Notes: generated by a model not told the origin, from the sequence alone. Numbered from the stretch's first letter, positions 26,199 to 35,878 are shown. The stretch: 64,000 nt of DNA from Porticoccus sp950063125 (GCF_963973895.1 NZ_CAXBBF010000003.1); one strand, 5' to 3'. Made by a program: numbers and translations.

Positions 26199-27166
26199 TT
26201 TTCTGCCTGCTCCTGCTTTTGGATGCTCATATAAAGCGTATTGTCTGACGGCAGGGAAATACCCAGTGATCGTGCTATGGCTGGGTTGGTGGATATACTG
26301 AAATAGCGGGGATACTGGGGCTCGCCGAGGGCGCTTTCCGGATTGCGCAACCATTGACTGATCTGTTCACCAGCCTGTCTGCCAATGTCGTCAGGCGAAG
26401 AAAAAATAGAAGCCAGTGCCCCCGCGATGGTATAGGCCTTTGAGAAGCCGATAACCGGGACTTTTTGTTGAAAGCTGAGGTGGAGAATCCACTTGGCGAT
26501 TGCCCGGTTAAGGACAGCCTGATCCGGCAGGGCAATAAAGAGGTCGGTACCGCTGACCACGGGACGCAGCACCGACACGGGGTTGTCCTCCCGGTCGAGG
26601 TAGCCATGTTTGAGAACCAGGCCACGTTCAGCGGTAAGTGTTTCCAGCTCTGCCTCCAATCCCCTGGAGACGGGACCAAATATGGTGCTGAACCGGGTAG
26701 CTTCCGGCTTTAGTAATGATGCGAGTGTAATCACCCGGCTGAGGGGTTGATCCAGAAAAATTGCAGAAGCCCGGCGCGCTGGGGCTTTATCGTGCGCTGA
26801 CCAAGCAGATTCATAGGCATTTTTTGGGGTGAAAATACTGAGCACAGGTATGTCTCCTCCCCAGTTAACGACCTCGCGAGTTGCATAGCTTCCGATGGCA
26901 ACAATGAGTTGGTAGGGGGGATCCTGACGTTCTGGCAACGTAGTTTTATGGAGGTTAATGATACTGAAACCGGGGTTTCCCGGCAGTGTTTTGTTGACTG
27001 TGTCCTGGAGTGAGCCGGCGGTTTCAAGGTAATAGGAGGCGTCGCTGGATAATAGCAATAGGATGTCTGCCTGTGTTGCTGGGCACATCAAAAGTGAAAG
27101 GACAAGGAGTCCCGTGGTGGAGAGGGTTGCAAAGATACCTTGTTTCCTTCCCGGTCGCTTCAACAT
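26195..27166 (-). CDS. Periplasmic substrate-binding-like protein
   Basis: The 323-residue protein has a signal peptide ending near ATQA and the two-domain appearance of the uncharacterised ABC-type binding proteins (ABC_sub_bind family), with QLIVAIGSYATREV near residue 86 and VPVIGFSKAYTIAGALASIF near 240. No ABC permease or ATPase is adjacent. The gene is instead translationally coupled to the hybrid kinase downstream and follows a TonB-dependent receptor. I infer a ligand-sensing rather than a transport role. ATG 27166 is chosen because it places the signal peptide at the N-terminus; the frame opens at 27253. Confidence 0.8.
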   Translation of the reverse strand: MLKRPGRKQGIFATLSTTGLLVLSLLMCPATQADILLLLSSDASYYLETAGSLQDTVNKTLPGNPGFSIINLHKTTLPERQDPPYQLIVAIGSYATREVVNWGGDIPVLSIFTPKNAYESAWSAHDKAPARRASAIFLDQPLSRVITLASLLKPEATRFSTIFGPVSRGLEAELETLTAERGLVLKHGYLDREDNPVSVLRPVVSGTDLFIALPDQAVLNRAIAKWILHLSFQQKVPVIGFSKAYTIAGALASIFSSPDDIGRQAGEQISQWLRNPESALGEPQYPRYFSISTNPAIARSLGISLPSDNTLYMSIQKQEQAEK

Positions 27167-27254
27167 GTCTTCCCTAGGTAACGCTGCTATTGAGCGTAAG
27201 ACCTTCCATCCCCCAGCCACTATGATTTTGTCTGGAGCAATAAGGTCAAACACA

Positions 27255-29350
27255 TCAAAAATTCAGTACGAGACGTAAAAAAAGTCTGGTTTCAAAAACA
27301 TTGTTTTGAGCATGCTCCATATAGTCACCCCCCAAGTTTTGGCCGATAAGTGACAGGTTTCCAGTGCTTGAACCCACAGCAAAATCATAACCCAGATGGG
27401 CGTCTACCCGGACAAACTGTTCTACAGGGTTGCCATCACGCCAATCCGCTGCGGTCATATGGTAGATATTGATGCCTGAGGACCAGCCTGCAGGAAATCG
27501 CTGAAACAGCAGCAGGCCTGCCGTGTGTCGCGGTGCGCGTTCGTCATGATCCTTGATCTGAAAGTAGGGTTCATAGCGGGAGATATAAAAACTGTCCACA
27601 TCCCGATAGCTGTAGTGGGCATTGATCAGAGTGCGCTCGGTGGGCTGGTAGCGGAGTTGTAGTTCCGCTCCCCGCGTTACCCAGCGACTGTTATTGTCGC
27701 GGACTGATATGGTTTCATCCAGACCGAGCGACGGAATACCCAGATCGGCAGGTGCCTGGTAGGTATCGATGCCATCTTTAACAGATTCTCGAAACAGTCT
27801 GACATCAAAGGTCAGCCCCTGTGTGGGTAATTGGGCCAGATAGCCCAGTTCAAGGCTTTTCAGTCGCTCTTCCTCGACGTTTTCAGCAGATTTCCGAATC
27901 GCCTGGACCAGTATCTGGTCGGCGAGAATATCCACATTCAGCTCCCGGGCCTCACCTAGTGAGGGGGAGCGCCGACCAATGGCATAACCTATGCGAAGGG
28001 TGTGGAGAGGATTGAAGTGGTAATTGGCGGCGATCCTGCCGGATGCAATGGTGTCCACCAGGACGTTGTTTTCGATCATCAGACCGGCATTCATAGTCCA
28101 GTGGGAGCTGGCCTCCCACTCCAGGTGCCCGAAGAGTCGGCGACTGGTCAGCGATTCATCGCCACTATGACCAAACACTGTTTTGCCACTGATATTGTCG
28201 TAGCGCAGGCCTGCCCCCAGGTGGCTCGCAAATCGGGGGTCAGGTGCAGGCGATGTTCCAGTTCTACGTCGTAGCGCTCTGAATCAATGCCCTGAAAGCC
28301 GACGATATAGTGTTGATCTTCAATATCCAGGGTCGGGTCAATCATTTGAAAAAAGCCCGGCACCTGTTCCGGAGTAATGGTGAATCCGAGTTCCTCCGAC
28401 AACAGGTTGGAAACTAGCCCCTGGTTGATGTAGTTCTCACCCTCAATTCGGTTGTGATACAAATGGATTTGCAGCCCGTCGCCGTTGACCAGATCCCGGT
28501 TCCACTTCAGGGACTGGTATTGGTTTTTGAACTGGACCCCAGCGTACTCTGCCGGTCGGTCGGCATCACCCCAACCAGAATTGTTGTGTGTGTACCCGGC
28601 TTGTAGGTCGAATGTATCTGTAATATTCGGTGTGTACATAGCGCGCAGGTTCAGGGCCAGCATTTCCCTGCCGTCCTTCATTGACCCCTGGTTGTCTCCG
28701 GAACTTACCGGTGGGAAGCCGTCGTTATGCTGGTAATTAAAACTGACACGGTAATCCAGCTTGTCGGCATTGCCGCTGTAGCGAACAGTGGTTTCCCGGG
28801 TTTGCTGGTCTCCTGCTGTCACGCCGACCTGCCAGCCACGCTCCTGCACAGGTTTGCGAGTGATGATGTTTACCGCGCCCAGAAATGCATTGGAGCCGAA
28901 GGCCGGGGCATTTGACCCCCGCACAATCTCAATATGGTCAATATCCTCCAGACTGATACCCAGAGAGCCCCATTCAGTATTGGCAAACACCGGGTCATAG
29001 ATGGGCCGGCCATCGACCATGATTTCCAGGTGGTTCGGAAACTCGCGGCCAAAGCCGTGATAACCAATACCGTAGCGATTGCCATTGATATAGTAGGACT
29101 CGAAGCCGGGCACCAGGCGAAAGACATCGACCCAGGTCATGGCGCCGGAAGCCTTGATCAATTGTTGGTCGATAATGGTGACACTTGCGGGAACCTGGTT
29201 CAGGGGCTGAACCATCCGCGCCACGGAGGAAACCGATGGTAGCTCACCGAGCATATCCTCTTCAGTAATGAACGCGGATTTGGGTTGACTGAGAACCAGC
29301 TGGCTGAAGAGTAAACCCGTTACTGTCAGGCTCAGTGTGGCGCGAGACAT
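27255..29350 (-). pseudogene. TonB-dependent receptor interrupted by a one-base frameshift
   Basis: Two overlapping frames (28148-29350 and 27255-28178) are the front and back of one outer-membrane receptor of about 698 residues. The front has a signal peptide, a plug domain (MVQPLNQVPASVTIID onward) and the first barrel strands; the back has the rest of the barrel and ends in the outer-membrane signature LVLNF. The break is at a run of five Cs (28214-28218 on the plus strand); one more base restores TWGAGLRYDN. A sequencing error, phase variation or recent decay are all possible. GGGAG lies 6 bp before the ATG. The substrate is unknown. Confidence 0.85.
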
Positions 29351-29387
29351 AACGTGCTCCCGGGAGAATTGGCGTGATATTTTTGCA

Positions 29388-29423
29388 GGGACATATTCTA
29401 AGTCCCCGATGCGGGAATATCAG
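29388..29423 (-). promoter_or_regulatory. Candidate promoter of the receptor operon with a palindrome over the -10
   Basis: On the minus strand CTGATA, 17 bp, TAGAAT forms a promoter candidate. The -10 sits inside the palindrome GGGAC-N9-GTCCC (29388-29406), a placement expected for a repressor site. The binding factor is unknown. Confidence 0.4.
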
Positions 29424-29565
29424 CTGTTTATTGCTGCGTGGATAAAGAAACCCCCCTGTATATCCTGTGATCGGTTTGAATGTCAGAGTTGCAGTGTCCC
29501 TCCAATAGCAGCAGTAGAGCCTGATTCGGGCTAAAATACCTAGTTATGATTGAGGAGAGTAACTG

Positions 29566-30201
29566 ATGTCGCTGGAAGATAGTCGTCGCGAATACCAGTA
29601 TGGACGCTTGCGCAGGGAATCACTTAAGGATTCTCCCTTTGAACAATTCAACCTGTGGATGGAGCAGGCCATTCACTCGGATTTATCCGATCCCACAGCG
29701 ATGTGTCTCGCCACGGTCAATGCCGAGGGTAAACCCTGGCAGCGCACCGTATTGTTAAAGGGCATGGATGAGAGAGGGTTGATGTTCTATACCAACCTGG
29801 GTAGTCGCAAAGCCAGAGAGATGTCAGGCAACCCGAATGTCAGCCTCATTTTCCCCTGGATGCGGATGGATCGGCAGGTGATTGTCGGCGGGCAGGTGGA
29901 AAGACTCACGAAAACCGAAGTTCTTAGCTATTTTCTCAAGCGCCCACGGGGGAGCCAGCTGGCAGCCTGGGCCTCGCAGCAAAGCAGTCGGCTCAGCTCC
30001 CGGCAGGCACTGGAAACCCAATTCATACAAATGAAAGAGAAGTTTGCTGCCGGCGAGATACCGGTGCCGGATTTTTGGGGCGGGTACCGGGTGGTGCCCA
30101 GCGAATTTGAATTCTGGCAGGGCGGAGAAAACCGTCTGCATGACCGTTTTCAATACCTCAGGTCCGAAAATGGTTGGACTATTTTGAGGTTGGCACCATG
30201 A
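29566..30201 (+). CDS. pdxH: Pyridoxamine 5'-phosphate oxidase
   Basis: FMN-dependent enzyme that oxidises pyridoxine- or pyridoxamine-5'-phosphate to pyridoxal phosphate. The 211-residue protein shows family motifs FMN-contacting RTVLLKG near residue 61, the SRKAREM segment near residue 82, and the C-terminal WGGYRVVPSEFEFWQGGENRLHDR split here around residues 171-195. A GGAGAG site precedes the ATG. It is a single gene closed by a shared terminator with rho. Confidence 0.96.
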   Translation: MSLEDSRREYQYGRLRRESLKDSPFEQFNLWMEQAIHSDLSDPTAMCLATVNAEGKPWQRTVLLKGMDERGLMFYTNLGSRKAREMSGNPNVSLIFPWMRMDRQVIVGGQVERLTKTEVLSYFLKRPRGSQLAAWASQQSSRLSSRQALETQFIQMKEKFAAGEIPVPDFWGGYRVVPSEFEFWQGGENRLHDRFQYLRSENGWTILRLAP

Positions 30202-30232
30202 CAGCCCTCCGTGCCGGGGCTGTTCCCACAGA

Positions 30233-30262
30233 AAAAAAACCTGGCTAATGCCAGGTTTTTTT
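30233..30262. terminator. Bidirectional terminator between pdxH and rho
   Basis: AAAAAAACCTGG, loop CTAATG, CCAGGTTTTTTT is a perfect inverted repeat with A and T tracts at both ends. It lies between the convergent pdxH and rho genes. Confidence 0.92.
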
Positions 30263-30276
30263 GATGCCGCTTGAGA

Positions 30277-31536
30277 CTATTTGCGTTTCATCGACAGGAA
30301 AAACTCATCATTGGTTTTGGAGTCTTTCAGTTTATCAATGAGAAATTCAGTGGCATCCGAGTCTTCCATGCTGTGGAGGAGTTTGCGCAAAATCCACACC
30401 CGTTGCAGTTCTTCTTCACCCATTAACAAGTCTTCGCGACGGGTGCCGGAGCGGCGGATATTGATAGCGGGATAGATACGCTTCTCTGCCATTTTTCGAT
30501 CCAGGTGCAGCTCCATGTTACCAGTGCCCTTGAATTCCTCATAAATGACTTCGTCCATCTTGGAGCCGGTTTCTACCAGCGCTGTAGCGATAATGGTGAG
30601 ACTGCCACCCTGCTCGATATTTCTGGCAGCACCAAAAAAGCGCTTGGGACGTTCCAGAGCGTGGGCATCCACGCCCCCGGTCAGCACTTTGCCCGACGAA
30701 GGCTGGACGGTGTTGTAAGCCCGGGCCAGCCGGGTTACCGAGTCGAGTAGAATGACCACATCTTTTTTGTGTTCCACCAGTCGCTTGGCTTTTTCGATAA
30801 CCATTTCAGCGACCTGTACGTGTCGTGAGGGCGGTTCATCAAAGGTGGAGGCAATCACTTCTCCGCGCACAGAGCGCTGCATTTCAGTCACTTCTTCCGG
30901 ACGCTCATCGATCAGCAACACCATGATGTAACACTCTGGGTTGTTGCGGATGATGGACTGGGCGGTGTGCTGCATGAGAATGGTTTTACCGGCTTTTGGC
31001 GGAGCTACGATAAGACCGCGCTGGCCTTTGCCAATGGGTGAAACCAGGTCGATAATTCGGGGGGTCAGGTCCTCGGTAGAGCCATTGCCTGCTTCCAGTA
31101 CCAGTCGCTCATCGGGAAACAGCGGTGTGAGGTTTTCAAACAGAATTTTGTTGCGGGCATTTTCCGGCTTGTCAAAATTGATTTCGTCGAGCTTGAGCAT
31201 GGCAAAGTAGCGCTCACCCTCTTTGGGCGGTCTGATTTTGCCGGAAATGCTGTCCCCGGTTCGCAGATTGAACCGGCGGATCTGGCTCGGGGAGACATAA
31301 ATATCATCCGGGCCCGCCAGGTAGGAACTGTCGGCGGATCTTAAAAAACCAAAGCCGTCGGGGAGTATTTCAAGGACACCGTCTCCGTAGATGTCCTCGC
31401 CACTTTTGGCATGCCGTTTGAGAATACTGAAGATGACATCCTGCTTGCGTGAGCGGGCCAGATTGTCCAAGCCGATTTCCTCGGCAAGTTTCAGTAGTTC
31501 ATCGATGGGTTTAGTCTTGAGCTCGGTCAGATTCAT
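30277..31536 (-). CDS. rho: Transcription termination factor Rho
   Basis: Hexameric RNA-dependent ATPase that terminates transcription. From ATG 31536 it is 419 residues, the same as E. coli Rho, and starts with the standard MNLTELK. Features are the N-terminal helix bundle, a cold-shock-like RNA-binding domain (DGFGFLRSADSSYLAGPDDIYVSP region), Walker A APPKAGKT near residue 178, and the Q- and R-loop segments. ATG 31548 would add four residues. A structured leader of about 130 nt precedes it. Confidence 0.98.
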   Translation of the reverse strand: MNLTELKTKPIDELLKLAEEIGLDNLARSRKQDVIFSILKRHAKSGEDIYGDGVLEILPDGFGFLRSADSSYLAGPDDIYVSPSQIRRFNLRTGDSISGKIRPPKEGERYFAMLKLDEINFDKPENARNKILFENLTPLFPDERLVLEAGNGSTEDLTPRIIDLVSPIGKGQRGLIVAPPKAGKTILMQHTAQSIIRNNPECYIMVLLIDERPEEVTEMQRSVRGEVIASTFDEPPSRHVQVAEMVIEKAKRLVEHKKDVVILLDSVTRLARAYNTVQPSSGKVLTGGVDAHALERPKRFFGAARNIEQGGSLTIIATALVETGSKMDEVIYEEFKGTGNMELHLDRKMAEKRIYPAINIRRSGTRREDLLMGEEELQRVWILRKLLHSMEDSDATEFLIDKLKDSKTNDEFFLSMKRK

Positions 31537-31573
31537 AAATACAGACATAGTAATAATTGTTGTTAGGATTTGA

Positions 31574-31592
31574 GGCCGGCTGACAACCGGCC
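31574..31592 (-). promoter_or_regulatory. Hairpin in the rho leader
   Basis: GGCCGG and CCGGCC pair perfectly around a 7-base loop, about 40 nt upstream of the rho start. It may take part in leader regulation of rho, which is autoregulated in E. coli, but that is inference. Confidence 0.35.
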
Positions 31593-31676
31593 GAAAATTA
31601 TCTTTGGTGTCCTGGAAGGGCTAAATGGGGTTTTTTGGTAAGGTCTCTCGCCTGGGAGTTCGGCGGGAACAGTCGC

Positions 31677-31705
31677 AGTATAGGGGGGCCTACTCTAAAG
31701 CGCAA
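31677..31705 (-). promoter_or_regulatory. Candidate rho promoter
   Basis: On the minus strand TTGCGC, 17 bp, TATACT lies about 135 bp before the rho start. The -10 matches 5 of 6 consensus bases and the -35 matches 3 of 6. Confidence 0.45.
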
Positions 31706-31709
31706 CAAT

Positions 31710-31741
31710 CTGAGTGGCTGCGCAAAAGGCACGCCACTCAG
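31710..31741 (-). terminator. Hairpin after trxA, possible terminator
   Basis: CTGAGTGGC and GCCACTCAG form a 9-bp perfect stem extended by an inner TGC/GCA pair. It lies 12 bp after the trxA stop. On the minus strand only a weak T-containing stretch follows, so termination strength is uncertain. Confidence 0.45.
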
Positions 31742-31753
31742 TATGATGATTGA

Positions 31754-32080
31754 TCAGAGACCGGCTTCAATGAACTCAACCAGCTGGGTTTTGGACAGAG
31801 CACCGACCTTGGTGGCTTCAATATTGCTGTCCTTGAACAGGATCAATGTCGGGATACCGCGAACATTGAATTTTGCCGGTGTCTCGGGGTTTGAATCCAC
31901 ATCCACCTTGCAAATCTTGACCTTGCCAGCATATTCGTTTGCCAATTCATCCAGAATAGGTGCAATCATCTTGCAGGGGCCGCACCACGCAGCCCAGAAA
32001 TCAACGAGTACCGGCAAGTCTGATCCAAGCACTTCGCTTGCGAAACTGGCATCGGTTACGTGAACGATGTTGTCGCTCAT
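31754..32080 (-). CDS. trxA: Thioredoxin TrxA
   Basis: Small cytoplasmic dithiol reductant for ribonucleotide reductase and other enzymes. The 108-residue protein has the active site W32-C33-G-P-C36 and the cis-proline segment RGIPTLILF near residue 74. GGAG precedes the ATG. It lies upstream of rho on the same strand, the standard gammaproteobacterial trxA-rho order. Confidence 0.97.
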   Translation of the reverse strand: MSDNIVHVTDASFASEVLGSDLPVLVDFWAAWCGPCKMIAPILDELANEYAGKVKICKVDVDSNPETPAKFNVRGIPTLILFKDSNIEATKVGALSKTQLVEFIEAGL

Positions 32081-32237
32081 TGGGGATCTCCAGAGTAATG
32101 TGAATTAAATCGTAAGGGGGTAGAATTGTTACAAATCATAACACCCGTCCCGGGCAGGTAACAAATCTTCCGGGCGGTGGTCTGATGGTGCCGACTATAG
32201 TGCCGGTAGCCTTACCAAACCACAAGGAAAACCCGCA

Positions 32238-33755
32238 TTGCAAAATACCGTGGCGAATGGCCAGGGCAAGACGCTGGCAGCGATTGACCTCGGCTCAAAC
32301 AGCTTTCATATGATTGTTGCCCGGGTGACCCAAAACGAAATGCGACCGGTGGAACGTTTTGGCGGCCGGGTTCAGCTGGGTGCCGGCATGAAGTCAAATC
32401 GATTGGCCCCGGAGGCCATAGAGAGAGGACTCGCCTGTCTGGCACGTTTTCGTCAGGCCCTGGATACGCTACAGCCGGAACAGGTTCGGATCGTGGGAAC
32501 CAATGCGCTGCGCGCCGCAAAAAATGCCCCGCTATTCATCAGGCAGGCGGAAGCGCTGATGGGCTATCCGGTGGAGGTGATTTCCGGTCGTGAAGAGGCC
32601 CGGCTGGTGTATCTCGGTGTGGCCCACACCCTTGCCGATGACGACAACTCCCGCCTGGTGGTGGATATCGGTGGCGGCAGTACGGAATTTATTATCGGTC
32701 AGCGCTTTGAAACCAAATTGCGTGAAAGTCTGCATATGGGTTGCGTGACCTATCGTGATCGATACTTCCGGCAGGGAAAAATCTCTCCGAAACGTTTTGA
32801 AAAAGCCTACCGCGCCGCTTATCAGGAAGTACTGAAAATCCGTAAGGCCTATAATAACCATGGTTGGGATAACGGGGTGGGTTCTTCCGGCACCATGACC
32901 AGTATCGAAAAGCTGATCATTGACAAGGGATGGGCCGAGGAAGGTATCAGTGCGGCCAATCTGGGGCGTTTGAAAAAGTTGCTGTTGCAATATAAGGACA
33001 TCAATTCACTGTCTGAATTATCGGGTTTAAGCGAGCGGCGACGGGGGGTGATTGTGTCGGGTGTCGCCATCACCTGTGCCATTTTTGACGCCTTGAATAT
33101 TCAGCAGATAAACACCTCTAGCGGTGCCCTCAGGGAGGGTGTTATCTATGAAATCATGGGCCGGTTCGAACACGAGGATGTTCGTGAACGCAGCGTGATG
33201 GCGCTGATGCTGCGATCGGAAGCAGATCAGCAAAATGCGGATCAGGTGGAGTCCATGGCCACCCTGCTATTCGATGCCGTGGCCGATGACTGGCAGCTGG
33301 ATGCGTCTGACCGGGCGCTGCTGTGCTGGGCGGCCAGATTGCATGAAGTGGGTTTGAGTATTGCGCACAGTCAGTTTCACAAGCATGGGCAATACCTTAT
33401 TGAGCATTCTGATCTGGCGGGTTTCAGTAAACAGATGCAGCGGGAGCTGGCACTCCTGGTTCGCAGTCACCGGCAAAAGTTTCCGGCGGGTGAATTTGTC
33501 AGTTACGAAGCCGGGCAGCGCATACGCTTAAAGCGTCTCTGTATTCTGATGCGATTGGCCGCGCTGTTTAAGTATGTGACGCCCGTGGAGGGCAAGCCGA
33601 TATTTGCCACGAAGGTCAAGGGGTCGGAAGTCACGCTGTCCTTTGATGCCGACTGGCTACAGCGCCATCCGCTGACCAGTGCGGCACTGGCGTCGGAGCA
33701 ACGGTATCTGAAGAAAATCGGTTTCCAGCTGAAGTTTCAGCAGTCGCTGAGCTAA
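32238..33755 (+). CDS. ppx: Exopolyphosphatase
   Basis: Removes terminal phosphate from polyphosphate; members of the family also hydrolyse pppGpp. The 505-residue protein has the actin-like ATPase-fold motifs AAIDLGSNSFHM near residue 14 and VVDIGGGSTEFI near residue 141, then a C-terminal HD-like domain. The best start is TTG 32238 with AAGGA 9 bp upstream; no ATG lies in frame before the conserved start. Its stop overlaps that of ppk on the other strand. Confidence 0.95.
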   Translation: MQNTVANGQGKTLAAIDLGSNSFHMIVARVTQNEMRPVERFGGRVQLGAGMKSNRLAPEAIERGLACLARFRQALDTLQPEQVRIVGTNALRAAKNAPLFIRQAEALMGYPVEVISGREEARLVYLGVAHTLADDDNSRLVVDIGGGSTEFIIGQRFETKLRESLHMGCVTYRDRYFRQGKISPKRFEKAYRAAYQEVLKIRKAYNNHGWDNGVGSSGTMTSIEKLIIDKGWAEEGISAANLGRLKKLLLQYKDINSLSELSGLSERRRGVIVSGVAITCAIFDALNIQQINTSSGALREGVIYEIMGRFEHEDVRERSVMALMLRSEADQQNADQVESMATLLFDAVADDWQLDASDRALLCWAARLHEVGLSIAHSQFHKHGQYLIEHSDLAGFSKQMQRELALLVRSHRQKFPAGEFVSYEAGQRIRLKRLCILMRLAALFKYVTPVEGKPIFATKVKGSEVTLSFDADWLQRHPLTSAALASEQRYLKKIGFQLKFQQSLS

Positions 33756-35878
33756 TCTGCCAGCTTCTCCAGTAATTCCAGTTGGGCGGCATAGCGGGTG
33801 GTCCCTTGAGTGGGATGGTTGAGCAGATATTGCCCGTCGGGCTGCAGCACCCAGCTCTGGCAGTTGTCAGTGAGATAGCTTTGCAGTTCGTTGCGTATTC
33901 TCGCCTGTAACCGGCCGCTCAGGATGGGGAAACAGATTTCTACCCGATGCATCAGGTTGCGCTCCATTGCGTCGGCGCTGGCACAGTAGATATGCGGTGA
34001 GGCGTTGAGAAAATAATACACCCGTGAGTGTTCCAGGAAGCGTCCGATGATGGAGCGTACCTGGATATTCTCGGATACACCGGCAATTCCCGGTCGCAGA
34101 CAACACATCCCGCGAACAATCAGATCAATTTTGACCCCGGCATTGCTTGCTTCATACAGCGAGGTGATGATTTTTGATTCGGTCAGTGCATTCACCTTGA
34201 TGATGATGTGGGCCTCCTTGCCCTGCCGGGCGGCTTCAGCCTCCGCTTCGATCAGCCGCACCAGATTTTTTTTCAGTGTAAAAGGGGCGCTGAACAGGGT
34301 TTTGATACGTTCTGCCTTGCCCATCCCCGTGAGCTGCTGAAAGATTTTATGCACATCACTGCACAGATCCGGGTCTGCCGTCAGCAGGCTGTAATCGGTA
34401 TACAGGCGGGCGTTGCCCGAGTGATAGTTGCCTGTACCCAGATGTACATAGCGACGCAACTGGTTGTTTTCCCGGCGGACAATCAGGAGTGCCTTGGCGT
34501 GGGTTTTATAGCCAACCACGCCATAGGTGACCACGGCACCTGCCTCCTGAAGATGGGTTGCCAGTTGCAGATTTTCCTCTTCATCAAACCGGGCTCTCAG
34601 TTCAATGACGACCGTCACCTCTTTACCGGCTCTGGCGGACTCCAGCAGTGCATCGACAATTTCAGACGAGGCGCCGGTGCGATAGAGCGTCATCTTGATC
34701 GACAGCACGGCACTGTCTCTGGCGGCCTGGCGCAGCAAATCAATGATCGGGGTAAATGACTGAAACGGATGGTGCAGCAGAATGTCCTCTTTTCGCACCC
34801 TATCCAGAATGCTGTTATCCGACAGTCGCAATGTTCTGGGAATGGAGGGAATCATCGGCGGAAACAGTAGATCAGTACGATTCAGCATCTGCCGCAGTTG
34901 CATCATCCGCCCGAGATTCACCGGGCCAGCCACCCGGTAGAGCTCGCCTTCGCCGAGGTTGTACTCCCGCAATAAAAAATTCACCAGCTCGGCCGGACAG
35001 TTCTGGTCCACTTCCAGCCGCACGGCGCTACCAAAACGTCGCGAGTGCAATTCGCCGCGAAGCGCCCTGGCAATATCTTCCACTTCAGCAGCATTCAGGT
35101 CGAGGTCAGCATCGCGGGTAATGCGAAACTGGTAGCAGCCGGTAGCGCTCATGCCATTGAACAGATCATCGATATGGGCATGCATCAGTGAGGAGAGCAG
35201 CACAAAATTGTCGCCATCGACACAGAGTTCATCGGGCAGTCTCACCAGTCTCGGCAGCGAGCGCGGTGCTGGCACTATGGCCATACCACTATCCCGGCCA
35301 AAGGCATCCTTGCCCTCCAGCGAGACAATAAAATTGAGGCTTTTGTTGACCAGCCGGGGAAATGGATGGGCGGGATCGAGTCCGATGGGGCTGATTACGG
35401 GCATCACCTGATGGCGAAAATAGTCTTCGGCCCAAACAGCTACCTCCGGACTCCACTGGTGGCGATTGAGCACCCGGATTTTTTCCTGCTCCAGTGCGGG
35501 TAACAGCACCTCGTTGAGGATCTGATACTGCCGACTGGTGGCGGCCTTGCACTGCTCGCCGAGAACCTGGAGCACGTCCCCTGGCGGCAGGCCGTCGACG
35601 CTGATGACTTCCCGTGCAAAGCTGATTTGCCGTTTCAGCCCCGCCAGTCGAATTTCAAAGAATTCGTCCATATTACTGTTGAAAATCATCAGAAACTGGA
35701 ATCGTTCCAGCAGAGGATAATCTTCGTTCAACGCCTGTTCCAGAACGCGCAGGTTGAACTGCATCAGGCTCATGTGGCGGTTGATAAAGTGTCTGGCATG
35801 GCCAATGTCGATCTGTTCTTCAGGCACGCGGGCTTCCGGTTTTATCGTTTGACGGGTCAATTCAGTTATATTGTTCAT
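33752..35878 (-). CDS. ppk: Polyphosphate kinase
   Basis: Reversibly makes polyphosphate from ATP. From ATG 35878 it is 708 residues, close to the family length, with N-terminal, head and two PLD-like catalytic domains. The autophosphorylated histidine is in GYKTHAKALLI, and a second PLD-like segment lies near HSRVYYFLNA. An upstream TTG at 35935 is unlikely because a Pho-box-like element covers it. It is convergent with ppx; the two stop codons overlap by 3 bp. Confidence 0.96.
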   Translation of the reverse strand: MNNITELTRQTIKPEARVPEEQIDIGHARHFINRHMSLMQFNLRVLEQALNEDYPLLERFQFLMIFNSNMDEFFEIRLAGLKRQISFAREVISVDGLPPGDVLQVLGEQCKAATSRQYQILNEVLLPALEQEKIRVLNRHQWSPEVAVWAEDYFRHQVMPVISPIGLDPAHPFPRLVNKSLNFIVSLEGKDAFGRDSGMAIVPAPRSLPRLVRLPDELCVDGDNFVLLSSLMHAHIDDLFNGMSATGCYQFRITRDADLDLNAAEVEDIARALRGELHSRRFGSAVRLEVDQNCPAELVNFLLREYNLGEGELYRVAGPVNLGRMMQLRQMLNRTDLLFPPMIPSIPRTLRLSDNSILDRVRKEDILLHHPFQSFTPIIDLLRQAARDSAVLSIKMTLYRTGASSEIVDALLESARAGKEVTVVIELRARFDEEENLQLATHLQEAGAVVTYGVVGYKTHAKALLIVRRENNQLRRYVHLGTGNYHSGNARLYTDYSLLTADPDLCSDVHKIFQQLTGMGKAERIKTLFSAPFTLKKNLVRLIEAEAEAARQGKEAHIIIKVNALTESKIITSLYEASNAGVKIDLIVRGMCCLRPGIAGVSENIQVRSIIGRFLEHSRVYYFLNASPHIYCASADAMERNLMHRVEICFPILSGRLQARIRNELQSYLTDNCQSWVLQPDGQYLLNHPTQGTTRYAAQLELLEKLAD

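Noticed and set aside
27255..28178. The back half of the TonB-dependent receptor as a separate gene
   Set aside because: It has no signal peptide or plug and continues the barrel of the front half exactly when one base is restored, so it is part of one broken gene.
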